From the NCBI GenBank assembly GCA_963581225.1, contig CAUZMW010000004.1, positions 1-40,869 of the forward strand: a DNA stretch of 40,869 bases. The letters are read 5' to 3'. A program made the translations under genes and the position numbers. Below, one piece after another: positions 24,144-32,703 of the stretch (within the stretch, counting starts at the first letter, position 1; every line of letters begins with the position of its first letter). Source of the DNA: SMWC01 sp963581225. Lineage in GTDB: Bacteria > Pseudomonadota > Gammaproteobacteria > Steroidobacterales > Rariloculaceae. The notes beneath the pieces were generated by a model. That model made no database searches and was not told the DNA's origin. It saw nothing but the letters and a program-made list of their open reading frames with translations.

Positions 24144-26519
24144 TTAGATTCTTATTGTCGCGCCAAGCGCACGCCCCAGATGCTCCGTGACGGATGACAC
24201 AACCTTGTCCACATCCGTGTCTGGCAGCGTGCGGGATGTATCTTGAAAAATCAACCCTAAGGCGACGCTTTTTTGCCTTGAACCTATCCCCTTTCCGCGG
24301 TAAACGTCGAAGATGATGACATTTTTTAAGATGTCGCCGGCGCTCTCGCGGACATTTTCTATGACGTCGTCTACGCTGATGTTTTCTTCAATGATCAGTG
24401 AAAGATCTCTTCGGATCGACGGGTATTTCGAGTACGTCTGATACTTCGGTATCGACGATTGCAACGAGTCTTCCAAGCGCAGGGCGAATAAAATTACGTT
24501 CGTCTGCAGCTCCAAACGATGTTCCAAGACCGGATGTAACGCGCCCAACCAACCGATACTTTTTTCACTGAGTTCAACGCGAGCCGTCTGCCCCGGTCGT
24601 AGCGCCGGATGTTCGGCCGGTGAGAATCGCAGTTCGTTTCGTCTTCCCGTGAGCTTAAACAGTGCTTCGATATCCGACTTCACGTCGAATAAATCTGCCG
24701 CTGTGGCCTCGAAATCCCAGTGCTCTGGCCAGCGAGTCCCCGCTACAAGACCCGCCAGTACGGCAGTTTCTTCGATTTCTCCGGTTGCGGTCGAAAATTG
24801 CCCGCCGATCTCGAATAATCTCATGCGGCTCTGTTGGCGGCTCAGATTTTGACCGGCCGTTGTTAGTAACCCGGGCCAGAGAGAGCGGCGCATGACACTC
24901 AAATCTTTGGAGATCGGGTTCACCAATTTTGCCATTGGTGTTCCCGGGTTGATCGCGTCTTCCAGTTCTTCGTCGACGAAACTGTAGGAAATTATTTCTG
25001 AGTAACCACGCGCGACTAAAAGATCGGCGAATCGTTCTGCCGTTACGACGTTTTCAGGTGCCGTCCCGAGATGGCCCGCGCTCAGTTCCGGTGTTACTGG
25101 AATATTGTCGTAGCCGATCATACGCGCGATTTCTTCGATCAAATCTTCCTCGATGCTTAGATCGAAGCGATAGCTCGGTGGCGTTACGAGCCAAACGTTT
25201 TTCTCTCGAACGACATCCATCGCGAGAATCTTCAAAATGCGTTCCACATCCGCAGGATCTGCATTTAGACCGAGTATAGATTGCAAGCGATCATGCCGTA
25301 GCGGGATTGCCTCGTTGGAAACCAGGTGTTCGGTCAGCGTGGTCTCGGTTAGCGGGCCTGCTTCACCACCAGTGATTTCAATCAACAATGCCGTAGCCCT
25401 CTCGATCGCGCGCGCCTGATGTTCAGGATCGACGCCGCGTTCGAAACGCATGGACGCGTCGGTGTGCACTCCGAATCGCCTTGCTCTACCGGCCATCGCG
25501 GACGGGGAAAAATACGCCGCCTCCAGAAAAATGTCCTGGGTCTGCCCATCGACGGCCGAACTCGCGCCGCCCATTACGCCGGCCAGCCCGATCGTGCCAG
25601 AACCATCTGCGATCACCATGACGTCTGGCTCGAGATCGATCTCTCGGCCGTTCAGCAAAATAAGTTTTTCGCCTGGCCGTGCGAGGCGCACGACTATCCC
25701 GGAATCGAGTTTTCTCACGTCATAGCTATGCAGGGGCTGGCCAAGTTCAAGCATCACGTAGTTGGTCACATCCACCACGGGATGGATTGCTCGCAGCCCT
25801 GCTCGGCGCAGGCGCTCGGCAAGCCACGCGGGCGTCGAGACTGTCGTAGAGAGTCCGCGGATGACACGCCCGACGAATCTTGGGCAACCGGCCTCGGCTT
25901 CAAGCGTAACGCCGAAACTCTCCGCGCTCTGCACGGCAACCGGAGCCACTGTTGGATTTACGGGTTCCAGACCCTGAGTCGCTGCGATTTCACGCGCGAT
26001 GCCGAGGACAGAAAAACAGTCGCCGCGATTCGGGGTTAGATCGATATCCAGGATCGCGTCGTCCAGCTGCAGAAAATCTCTGACGGACTGACCCAGTGGC
26101 GCGTCCGGTGACAGTTCCAGGAGGCCGTCGGACTCGTTCGATAGCCCGAGATCTTGCCCCGAACAGAGCATGCCGTTGGAGGTGACACCTCTGAGCTTGG
26201 CTCGCCTGATCTTCACTTCGTCGGGCAGAACCGCTCCGACCGGCGCGAACGGCGCCCTGAGCCCGCTGGTGGCGTTAGGAGCGCCACAGACAACCGTATG
26301 CTGCTCCTGACCGTCGTTGACCTGGCAGACGACGAGCCGGTCTGCGTTGGAGTGCGGCTCCACCGCCGTGATCTCCGCCACGACGACTCCTTCGAAATCG
26401 GGTGCCGCGGCTTCTACCGAGTCGACTTCGAGCCCGGCAACGGTGAGCCGCTCCGCGAGCTTGTCGGCCTCGAGATCGATGCTGACCCAGTCGCGAAGCC
26501 ATTCGATATTTACGCGCAC
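24144..26519 (-). CDS. pheT: Phenylalanyl-tRNA synthetase, beta subunit
   Basis: 791 residues from GTG 26519, giving the standard N-terminus MRVNIEWLRDWV; GAGGAG lies about 6 bases upstream. The open frame extends upstream into pheS without support. Domains in order are an N-terminal block, a tRNA-binding OB-fold (about 40-150, with EITAVEPHSNADRLVVCQV), the B3/B4 editing region (FVGRVIRGL onward), B5, the catalytic-like core and a C-terminal FDX-ACB anticodon-binding domain (SKYPSIRRDLSLII). With PheS it forms the alpha2-beta2 enzyme that charges tRNA-Phe and edits Tyr. Confidence 0.96.
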   Translation of the reverse strand: MRVNIEWLRDWVSIDLEADKLAERLTVAGLEVDSVEAAAPDFEGVVVAEITAVEPHSNADRLVVCQVNDGQEQHTVVCGAPNATSGLRAPFAPVGAVLPDEVKIRRAKLRGVTSNGMLCSGQDLGLSNESDGLLELSPDAPLGQSVRDFLQLDDAILDIDLTPNRGDCFSVLGIAREIAATQGLEPVNPTVAPVAVQSAESFGVTLEAEAGCPRFVGRVIRGLSTTVSTPAWLAERLRRAGLRAIHPVVDVTNYVMLELGQPLHSYDVRKLDSGIVVRLARPGEKLILLNGREIDLEPDVMVIADGSGTIGLAGVMGGASSAVDGQTQDIFLEAAYFSPSAMAGRARRFGVHTDASMRFERGVDPEHQARAIERATALLIEITGGEAGPLTETTLTEHLVSNEAIPLRHDRLQSILGLNADPADVERILKILAMDVVREKNVWLVTPPSYRFDLSIEEDLIEEIARMIGYDNIPVTPELSAGHLGTAPENVVTAERFADLLVARGYSEIISYSFVDEELEDAINPGTPMAKLVNPISKDLSVMRRSLWPGLLTTAGQNLSRQQSRMRLFEIGGQFSTATGEIEETAVLAGLVAGTRWPEHWDFEATAADLFDVKSDIEALFKLTGRRNELRFSPAEHPALRPGQTARVELSEKSIGWLGALHPVLEHRLELQTNVILFALRLEDSLQSSIPKYQTYSKYPSIRRDLSLIIEENISVDDVIENVRESAGDILKNVIIFDVYRGKGIGSRQKSVALGLIFQDTSRTLPDTDVDKVVSSVTEHLGRALGATIRI

Positions 26520-26529
26520 GGCAGACTCC

Positions 26530-27513
26530 TCACGCGAACTGCTCGAGAAAACGCAGGTCGTTCTCGAAGAAGAGCCGTAGGTCGTCGACGCCATAGCGCA
26601 ACATAGCGAGCCGTTCGACGCCGAAGCCAAGTGCGTATCCGGAATATTTCTCAGGGTCCACGCCGACGCCCTTCAAGACGTTCGGATGCACCATACCGCA
26701 GCCCAGAACCTCCAACCAACGTCCGGTCTCGGACAGCACATCCACCTCGGCGGACGGCTCCGTGAACGGAAAATAGGACGGGCGAAAACGCAGCTCGACT
26801 TCACGCTCGAAGAAGCTCGACAGAAATTCGTAGAGGAACGACTTCAGGTTCGCAAAGCTGATCCCGTGGTCGACGGCCAGGACTTCCACCTGGGTAAACA
26901 TCGGCGTGTGCGTCATGTCGGAGTCGCATCGGTACACGCGGCCCGGCGCGATCAGACGAATCGGTACGCCGTGCTCCTCCATCGCCCGGATCTGTACGGG
27001 CGAGGTATGCGTTCTGAGCAAGAGTCCCGACTCCAGATAGAACGTATCGTGCATGGCGCGGGCCGGGTGGTTGTCGGGAATGTTCAGCGCCGTGAAGTTG
27101 TAGTAGTCATTCTCGATTTCCGGGCCTGTATGCACCTCGAAGCCGGCATGCGCGAAGATGCGCTGCATGCGGCGTAATGTTCGTGTGACGGGATGTAATG
27201 TGCCGGCGGTATGACCGCGGCCCGGTAGCGAAACATCCAGGCTGTCCGCCGCCAGGGTCGCCTGAAGCCGATCGGCCTCCAACGCGTCCTGGCGCGACTT
27301 GATCGCGGCTGTCAGCGCTTGCTTTGCCTCGTTGATCACTTGGCCCGCCGCCGGACGTTCGGCGGCAGGGAGCGTGCCGAGTTCCTTCAGTTGAACGGTC
27401 AGCAAGCCCTTGCGACCGAGGTACTTCACGCGCACGGCATCCAGCTCGTCCAAGGCGGAGGCGCCTTCGACGGCAGTTCGAGCTTGCTCGAGCAGTTGAG
27501 CAGTCTGGCTCAC
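26530..27513 (-). CDS. pheS: Phenylalanyl-tRNA synthetase, alpha subunit
   Basis: 327 residues. It has an N-terminal coiled coil (1-85) and then the class II catalytic core with HPVTRTLRRMQRIF, motif 2 (RLIAPGRVYRCDSDMTHTPM), FTQVEVLAVD and motif 3 (GYALGFGVERLAMLRYG). It catalyses Phe-tRNA formation with PheT, which starts 10 bases after its stop. It follows rplT by 30 bases in the conserved infC-rpmI-rplT-pheST order. No Phe-rich leader or attenuator is seen in that gap, unlike E. coli. Confidence 0.97.
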   Translation of the reverse strand: MSQTAQLLEQARTAVEGASALDELDAVRVKYLGRKGLLTVQLKELGTLPAAERPAAGQVINEAKQALTAAIKSRQDALEADRLQATLAADSLDVSLPGRGHTAGTLHPVTRTLRRMQRIFAHAGFEVHTGPEIENDYYNFTALNIPDNHPARAMHDTFYLESGLLLRTHTSPVQIRAMEEHGVPIRLIAPGRVYRCDSDMTHTPMFTQVEVLAVDHGISFANLKSFLYEFLSSFFEREVELRFRPSYFPFTEPSAEVDVLSETGRWLEVLGCGMVHPNVLKGVGVDPEKYSGYALGFGVERLAMLRYGVDDLRLFFENDLRFLEQFA

Positions 27514-27543
27514 CGCAGAATCTCCTACCAGATCCGTCTCGAT

Positions 27544-27903
27544 CTAAGCCGCGAGTGCTTCTTTAGCAGCCTCTGCGATCGCGGCGAACGCCTCTTGGTC
27601 GTGTACTGCGATGTCGGCTAGGATCTTCCGGTCGATTTCGATCTCTGCACGATTAAGACCGTTGATGAGCCGACTGTAGGACAATCCATGCAGCCGTGCC
27701 GCCGCGTTAATGCGTGTAATCCATAACGCACGGAATTGTCGTTTACGCTGGCGTCGATCGCGGTAAGCGTACTGCCCAGCCTTGATTACTGCTTGCTTCG
27801 CGACCCGAAAGATTTTGCGGCGGGCACCATAGTAACCCTTCGCCTGGTCAAGCACTTTCTTGTGACGAGCTTTAGCTATCACTCCACGTTTTACTCTGGC
27901 CAT
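27544..27903 (-). CDS. rplT: 50S ribosomal protein L20
   Basis: 119 residues with the strongly basic helical N-terminus MARVKRGVIAKARHKKVLDQ and the C-terminal LWITRINAAARLHGLSYSR region. L20 binds 23S rRNA early in 50S assembly and, in E. coli and Bacillus, represses its own operon by binding the leader RNA. It starts 9 bases after rpmI, consistent with coupling. Confidence 0.98.
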   Translation of the reverse strand: MARVKRGVIAKARHKKVLDQAKGYYGARRKIFRVAKQAVIKAGQYAYRDRRQRKRQFRALWITRINAAARLHGLSYSRLINGLNRAEIEIDRKILADIAVHDQEAFAAIAEAAKEALAA

Positions 27904-27912
27904 CGTGCGTCC

Positions 27913-28110
27913 TCAGCTGTAGGGTAATAGTTTGCGAACGGCTTTCACATCGGCGGCAGCGACTTGCAGTGTCGCTCCGAGCTGCCGCTTTCTCTTCGGA
28001 CTCTTCTTCGTCAGAATATGGCTCCGAAAAGACTGGCCGCGTTTATAGCCGCCCTTTCCGGTACGGGAGAACCGCTTCGCGGCACCCCGGTTACTCTTTA
28101 GCTTCGGCAT
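27913..28110 (-). CDS. rpmI: 50S ribosomal protein L35
   Basis: 65 residues, basic, beginning MPKLKSNRGAAKRFSRTG and containing HILTKKSPKRKRQL, the L35 signature. GAGGAGAGAG precedes the ATG. It is cotranslated with rplT and follows infC after 121 bases. Confidence 0.98.
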   Translation of the reverse strand: MPKLKSNRGAAKRFSRTGKGGYKRGQSFRSHILTKKSPKRKRQLGATLQVAAADVKAVRKLLPYS

Positions 28111-28231
28111 TTCTCTCTCCTCATGTGCAGCCCGATGGAGTATTGCCTGAGACTCGTCGGGCGGCTCAGACTCAATCGCGATGACGTATTCGTCTGCGAT
28201 GGACCAAGCACTTCTTGGGTACTGTTTTCGA
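28111..28231 (-). promoter_or_regulatory. infC-rpmI spacer with possible L20 operator hairpins
   Basis: On the minus strand ATCGC and GCGAT enclose GACG-AATA-CGTC (about 28160-28185), and CTGAG/CTCAG can form a second stem nearer rpmI. In E. coli L20 represses rpmI-rplT through structure in and after infC; this spacer is the equivalent place. The pairing is seen, the role is inferred. Confidence 0.35.
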
Positions 28232-28759
28232 CTATCCAGCCGGGCGCTTTTTAGGCGCCAGGATCATGATCATCTGGCGGCCTTCCAGCTGCGGGAGCTG
28301 TTCGACAACGCCGTATTCCTCCAGGTCCGCTCGCACTCGCTTCAATAAATCAGTGCCGACTTCCTGGTGGGCCATTTCTCTGCCTCGAAATCGAAGCGTC
28401 ACCTTAGTCTTGTCACCGGCGGTCAGGAACTTGATCAGATTGCGCAATTTGATCTGATAATCGCCCTCCTCCGTGCCCGGTCGAAACTTTATCTCCTTAA
28501 CGTGGATCTGTTTCTGCTTCCGTCGCGCGGATTGAGCTTTCTTGCTCTGCTCGAACACGAATTTGCCGTAGTCCATCACGCGGCATACCGGCGGATCGGA
28601 ATTCGGAGCCACCTCTACCAGGTCCATACCCGCGGTCTTAGCTTGTTCCAGGGCCTCAGCGATCGGCATGACCCCGACCTGCTCTCCGGTCGCATCGATG
28701 ACTCGGACATCGGGCGTTGTAATCTCGTCATTGCGTCTTACACGCTTTGCGTGGGCGAT
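28232..28759 (-). CDS. infC: Translation initiation factor IF-3, with an ATC start codon
   Basis: 175 residues when started at ATC 28759, where AAGGAG lies 6 bases upstream. The next in-frame ATG (28669) would remove the conserved N-terminal RRNDEITTPDVRVID block. Both IF3 domains are present, with the linker rich in Lys/Gln and the C-terminal VKEIKFRPGTEEGDYQIKL. AUU, AUC or AUA starts are the rule for infC and let IF3 repress its own translation. thrS, which often precedes infC, is not here; a tRNA-Val gene is upstream instead. Confidence 0.96.
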   Translation of the reverse strand: MAHAKRVRRNDEITTPDVRVIDATGEQVGVMPIAEALEQAKTAGMDLVEVAPNSDPPVCRVMDYGKFVFEQSKKAQSARRKQKQIHVKEIKFRPGTEEGDYQIKLRNLIKFLTAGDKTKVTLRFRGREMAHQEVGTDLLKRVRADLEEYGVVEQLPQLEGRQMIMILAPKKRPAG

Positions 28760-28796
28760 ACTGGGCTCCTTCCAACTTCAGACTCATAATGCATAG

Positions 28797-28856
28797 CGGC
28801 CGTCGCTCGCGTCCCCAGTGGCAGTTATGCCACAGCGTCCAACGTGCCGACGGCCG
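28797..28856 (-). promoter_or_regulatory. Stem-loop in the infC 5' leader
   Basis: CGGCCGTCG and CGACGGCCG (28848-28856 and 28797-28805 on the minus strand) form a perfect 9-base-pair stem. It encloses a second hairpin GTGGCA-N4-TGCCAC (28818-28833). The structure ends 37 bases before the infC start and could be a protein-binding leader, for example for L20. Confidence 0.5.
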
Positions 28857-28910
28857 TCTAATCCGCGTTCACCCGCAACTCAGGGGCAAAACCCGTGCGG
28901 ATGAAGCGGG

Positions 28911-28939
28911 ATTGTAAGCCCGAGTCCCGGCGGACACAA
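28911..28939 (-). promoter_or_regulatory. Promoter of the infC operon
   Basis: On the minus strand TTGTGT (28939-28934), 17 bases, TACAAT (28916-28911, five of six matches). Transcription would start near 28904, leaving a leader of about 145 bases that contains the stem-loop. Confidence 0.55.
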
Positions 28940-29006
28940 GGGTTCTCCGCGGCCAAAGACCTTGAATATCATAGGCTTCGAGCGTCTCGGGCGTCGACGG
29001 GACATC

Positions 29007-29081
29007 TGGTAGGCGCGAGTGGGATCGAACCACCGACCCCCACCATGTCACGGTGGTGCTCTACCACTGAGCTACGCGCCT
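29007..29081 (-). tRNA. tRNA-Val (anticodon GAC)
   Basis: A 75-base cloverleaf on the minus strand. The acceptor stem AGGCGCG pairs with CGCGCCT and is followed by A73 and an encoded CCA. The anticodon stem CCACC/GGTGG has loop GTGACAT, giving GAC for GUC codons. The T-arm GGTGG-TTCGATC-CCACT is intact. Confidence 0.95.
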
Positions 29082-29093
29082 GAATCGGTCGCC

Positions 29094-29123
29094 ACGATAC
29101 CTAGTTCTGGCACACGAACTCAA
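29094..29123 (-). promoter_or_regulatory. Candidate tRNA-Val promoter
   Basis: On the minus strand TTGAGT (29123-29118), 18 bases, TATCGT (29099-29094). It overlaps the last codons of uvrB, and initiation would fall 5-7 bases before the mature tRNA end. Confidence 0.4.
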
Positions 29124-31162
29124 GTAGTTGGCGTAATTTTTTCCCCGGCTCTCGTCTTTTCGGGCAACCCTAGACCTTCCTGGCGCACGTAGGCAATCTC
29201 GTCTCGTACCTGCGCCGCCTGCTCGAACTCCAGATCGCGCGCGTGCTGATACATCTTTTTCTCCAGCACCTGGATACGCTTCGAGATCTGTTCCGGTGTC
29301 ATCCGCCGGTAGTTCTCGTTATCGCGGCGCGGACGTTTCTGCCTGCCACGCGGCGAAGACCGTGCTCCCTCCATGATGTCCTGGACGCTTTTACGGATCG
29401 TCCGGGGTTCGATGCCATGTTCCTCGTTATAGGCGAGTTGCTTCTGACGCCGGCGGTTCGTCTCGTCGATCGCGCGCTCCATCGAGCCGGTTATCCGGTC
29501 CGCATACAGAATCGCCTTACCGCGAAGATTCCTCGCGGCACGCCCGACGGTCTGAATCAGAGCGCCTTCAGACCTTAAAAAGCCTTCTTTATCGGCGTCG
29601 AAGATCGCCACGAGCGATACCTCCGGCATATCGAGACCCTCGCGTAGCAGATTGATGCCGACGAGCACATCGAACTCGCCAAGACGCAGATCGCGGATTA
29701 TCTCGGTGCGCTCGACCGTCTCGATATCCGAGTGCAGATAGCGAACGCGCACACCGCACTCCTGAAGATAGTCGGTGAGATCCTCCGCCATGCGCTTAGT
29801 GAGCGTCGTAATCAATACACGTTCGTCACGAGCGGCGCGGTCGCTGATCTCCGATAAGACGTCGTCGACTTGTATGCCGACCGGGCGGATCTCCACTTCC
29901 GGATCGACGAGCCCGGTTGGGCGTACTACTTGCTCCACCAGCTGATCGGAGTGCTCGTGCTCATAGGCACGCGGCGTTGCCGAGACAAAGACAGTCTGCG
30001 GCGCCAGTCGCTCGAATTCATCAAATCGCAGCGGCCGGTTATCCAGCGCCGACGGCAGGCGAAAACCATACGCCACGAGAGTTTCCTTGCGGGAGCGATC
30101 GCCTCGATACATGCCGCCCAGCTGGGGGATGGTCGCGTGACTTTCATCAATGAACAGCAATGCGTCATCCGGAAGATAATCGAACAGTGTGGGGGGTGGC
30201 TCACCGGGCCGGCGTCCAGACAGGTAGCGGGAGTAGTTCTCGATACCGGCGCAGTAACCGATCTCCATAATCATTTCGATGTCGAAGCGGGTGCGCTGCT
30301 CCAGCCGCTGCGCTTCGACGAGTTTATTAGCCTCGCGGAGCTCTTTGAGCCGAATGTCGAGATCTCCCCGAATCTGATCCACGGCGGCGATCAGGATCTC
30401 GCGCGGTGTGACGTAGTGAGTTTTCGGATAGATGGTTGCGCGCGGCACCTTGCGGGAGACTTCGCCGGTCAACGGATCGAAGTGACTGATCGCCTCGATT
30501 TCATCGTCGAACAACTCGATGCGGACGGCTTCGCGTTCGGATTCGGCGGGGAAGATATCGATCACGTCTCCCCGGACCCTGTAGGTACCCCGCGCAAGAT
30601 CCATCGGATTACGCGTGTACTGTAGCTCGGCGAGGCGTCGGAGAATCTCGCGTTGATCGATGGTCTCGCCGCGAACGAGGTGTAACACCATTCCCAGATA
30701 AGCCTGCGGGTCGCCCAGCCCGTAGATTGCCGACACCGTCGCGACAATGATTGTATCGTGTCGCTCGAGAAGTGCCTTGGTGGCCGATAGCCGCATCTGC
30801 TCGATATGACTATTGATTGACGCGTCTTTCTCGATGTAGGTGTCCGAAGAAGGTACGTAAGCCTCGGGCTGGTAATAGTCGTAGTAGGAGACGAAATACT
30901 CGACCGAGTTCTTTGGAAAAAACTCTCGCATTTCACCGTAGAGCTGAGCCGCCAGCGTTTTGTTGTGAGCCAGGATCAGGGTCGGCCGGCGTAGCTCCGC
31001 CACGATGTTGGCCATCGTATAGGTCTTGCCCGAGCCCGTGACGCCGAGCAGCGTCTGCTTCGCGAAACCGTCCCGAATGCCATCCACCAGCTTGCGGATC
31101 GCCTGAGGTTGATCGCCCGATGGGCGGAAGTCTGCTTGAAGTTCGAAGCTGCGATCAGGCAT
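29120..31162 (-). CDS. uvrB: Excinuclease ABC subunit B
   Basis: 680 residues (E. coli 673). It is the damage-verifying helicase of nucleotide excision repair. Walker A GVTGSGKT is at 40-47, the beta-hairpin that probes DNA lies around YYDYYQPEAYVPSSDTY (93-109), and the DEAD-like box is FIDESHATIPQ. The C-terminal helicase half has GINLLREGLDMPEVSLVAI and QTVGRAARN. A UVR domain that contacts UvrA/UvrC ends the protein. The upstream 83 bases are shared with the divergent aminotransferase gene; no LexA-type CTGT-N8-ACAG box was seen. Confidence 0.98.
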   Translation of the reverse strand: MPDRSFELQADFRPSGDQPQAIRKLVDGIRDGFAKQTLLGVTGSGKTYTMANIVAELRRPTLILAHNKTLAAQLYGEMREFFPKNSVEYFVSYYDYYQPEAYVPSSDTYIEKDASINSHIEQMRLSATKALLERHDTIIVATVSAIYGLGDPQAYLGMVLHLVRGETIDQREILRRLAELQYTRNPMDLARGTYRVRGDVIDIFPAESEREAVRIELFDDEIEAISHFDPLTGEVSRKVPRATIYPKTHYVTPREILIAAVDQIRGDLDIRLKELREANKLVEAQRLEQRTRFDIEMIMEIGYCAGIENYSRYLSGRRPGEPPPTLFDYLPDDALLFIDESHATIPQLGGMYRGDRSRKETLVAYGFRLPSALDNRPLRFDEFERLAPQTVFVSATPRAYEHEHSDQLVEQVVRPTGLVDPEVEIRPVGIQVDDVLSEISDRAARDERVLITTLTKRMAEDLTDYLQECGVRVRYLHSDIETVERTEIIRDLRLGEFDVLVGINLLREGLDMPEVSLVAIFDADKEGFLRSEGALIQTVGRAARNLRGKAILYADRITGSMERAIDETNRRRQKQLAYNEEHGIEPRTIRKSVQDIMEGARSSPRGRQKRPRRDNENYRRMTPEQISKRIQVLEKKMYQHARDLEFEQAAQVRDEIAYVRQEGLGLPEKTRAGEKITPTT

Positions 31163-31181
31163 CTGGATAGAAATCGAATGT

Positions 31182-31210
31182 TTGGACGTTGCGAGGCGGC
31201 GCTTTAAGAT
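31182..31210 (+). promoter_or_regulatory. Candidate promoter of the aminotransferase gene
   Basis: TTGGAC (31182-31187), 17 bases, TAAGAT (31205-31210). It is a moderate match in the short divergent gap to uvrB and is the only plausible pair I found there on the plus strand. Confidence 0.4.
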
Positions 31211-31245
31211 AGACAGTCACCCAGCTCTAATGAAGGTCGCGACAG

Positions 31246-32430
31246 ATGAGCCTCCGCTTGGCCCAGCGAGTTCAGCGAATTCGCCCATCTCCCACAGTGT
31301 CCATTACGGCGCTGGCCGGGCAGTTGCGCGAGGAAGGCAAGGATATCATCGGCCTCAGCGCGGGTGAACCTGACTTTCCTACACCCGAATATATTCAGGA
31401 AGCGGCTTGCGATGCGATTCGAGGCGGCGACACGAAGTACACGGCTGTCGCAGGCGTGCGATCGCTTAGAGCGGCCATCCAGGAGAAATTCAGGCGGGAC
31501 AACGACCTCGATTTTCTGTTGGAAGAGATTATGGTCTCGAGCGGCGCGAAACAGTCCTGTTATAACGCCTGCCAGGCATTACTCCAAGCGGGCGACGAAG
31601 TCATCATACCGGCACCCTACTGGGTCTCTTATCCCGACATGGTGCGTCTGACTAATGCCGAACCCGTCATAATCCATGCGACGGCCGATCGGTCTTATCG
31701 AATATCTCCCGAGCAACTCCAGGCGGCGATAACCGAGCAGACTCGCGCCCTGATTATTAATAGCCCATGCAATCCGACCGGTGCCGCCTACGCTCGTGCG
31801 GAATGGTTAGCGCTTGGCGAGGTTCTGCGTGAGCATCCGCGAATTTTCATCATCACGGACGATATCTACGAGCATATCCACTGGGCCGATAAGCCGTTCT
31901 GCAGTTTGCTCACAGCTTGTCCCAACCTGCGCGAACGGGTGTTAACGGTGAACGGCGTCTCCAAGTGCTATGCGATGACCGGCTGGCGGGTCGGATATGC
32001 GGCCGGTCCCGTGGAGCTTATTCGAGCCATGACAACCATTCAGAGCCAGAGCACGACCAACGCATCCAGCATATCGCAGGCAGCGGCGCGCGCCGCACTG
32101 ACGGGCGATCAGAGCTTCGTTGCGGAAGCCTGTACGATTTATAAAGAGCGTCACGATTTTGTCATCGAGCGACTCAACCAGATTCCAGGTTTCGAATGTC
32201 GTCCCGGTGATGGCGCGTTCTATGCGTTCCCGGATGTCACCGGCGCCATCGAACGTCGAGACGTCGTCGATGACACCGCACTCTGTGAAATACTTATGGC
32301 AGAAGCCGGTGTCGCGCTGGTGCCGGGGGCTGCATTCGGTGCGCCCGGACATTTGCGGTTATCGTTCGCCGCGGATATCGAGACGTTAACAACGGCGCTT
32401 CGTCGGATCGAGGAGTTCATGGCCCCTTAA
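31246..32430 (+). CDS. Pyridoxal-phosphate aminotransferase, aspartate aminotransferase type I-beta
   Basis: 394 residues. Motifs of the AspB/AAT I-beta group are GLSAGEPDFPTPEYI (36-50), the glycine loop SSGAKQSCYNA (98-108), NSPCNPTGA (172-180), TDDIYEHI (204-211), PLP Lys240 in GVSKCYAMTGWRVGY, and LRLSFA near the end with the substrate-carboxylate Arg. Likely aspartate or prephenate aminotransferase, supplying aspartate for lysine and other pathways; the exact substrate cannot be read from sequence. AAGG lies about 10 bases before the ATG. It is transcribed away from uvrB. Confidence 0.92.
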   Translation: MSLRLAQRVQRIRPSPTVSITALAGQLREEGKDIIGLSAGEPDFPTPEYIQEAACDAIRGGDTKYTAVAGVRSLRAAIQEKFRRDNDLDFLLEEIMVSSGAKQSCYNACQALLQAGDEVIIPAPYWVSYPDMVRLTNAEPVIIHATADRSYRISPEQLQAAITEQTRALIINSPCNPTGAAYARAEWLALGEVLREHPRIFIITDDIYEHIHWADKPFCSLLTACPNLRERVLTVNGVSKCYAMTGWRVGYAAGPVELIRAMTTIQSQSTTNASSISQAAARAALTGDQSFVAEACTIYKERHDFVIERLNQIPGFECRPGDGAFYAFPDVTGAIERRDVVDDTALCEILMAEAGVALVPGAAFGAPGHLRLSFAADIETLTTALRRIEEFMAP

Positions 32431-32575
32431 TTGGCGTTTGCGATACAACCGAACCAGCCCCTGTCTCGAATCCCGCTAGAGCATGCCGCGCTGAGGCACG
32501 CGCACTAATTTAATGTAAATTATTAGGTATTCATATTAAACTATTGATAAAACAGGATAATTTATCAAGGCAGTG

Positions 32576-32604
32576 TTGACTTGCCCGGTACGTTCTTTCA
32601 GAAT
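32576..32604 (+). promoter_or_regulatory. tRNA-Asn promoter
   Basis: TTGACT (32576-32581), 17 bases, CAGAAT (32599-32604), with an AT-rich tract (about 32509-32570) directly upstream that could serve as an UP element. Transcription would start near 32611, 17 bases before the tRNA. Confidence 0.6.
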
Positions 32605-32627
32605 GCGCCTGCCAATTTCGACGCGGT

Positions 32628-32703
32628 TCCCCGGTAGCTCAGTTGGTAGAGCGGTTGACTGTTAATCAACTTGTCGCTGGTTCGAGTCCGGCCCGGGGAG
32701 CCA
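32628..32703 (+). tRNA. tRNA-Asn (anticodon GTT)
   Basis: A 76-base cloverleaf. The acceptor stem TCCCCGG pairs with CCGGGGA, with G73 and an encoded CCA. The anticodon stem GTTGA/TCAAC has loop CTGTTAA, giving GTT for AAC/AAU codons. The T-arm is CTGG-TTCGAGT-CCGG. No duplicated 3' end of this gene was seen nearby. Confidence 0.97.

Noticed and set aside
26520..26630. A 37-residue N-terminal extension of pheT
   Set aside because: It overlaps pheS, is Ser-rich, and the GTG at 26519 has a good ribosome site and gives the standard PheT N-terminus.
31163..31245. LexA (SOS) box upstream of uvrB
   Set aside because: There is a CTGT in the region, but no ACAG at the required 8-base distance.
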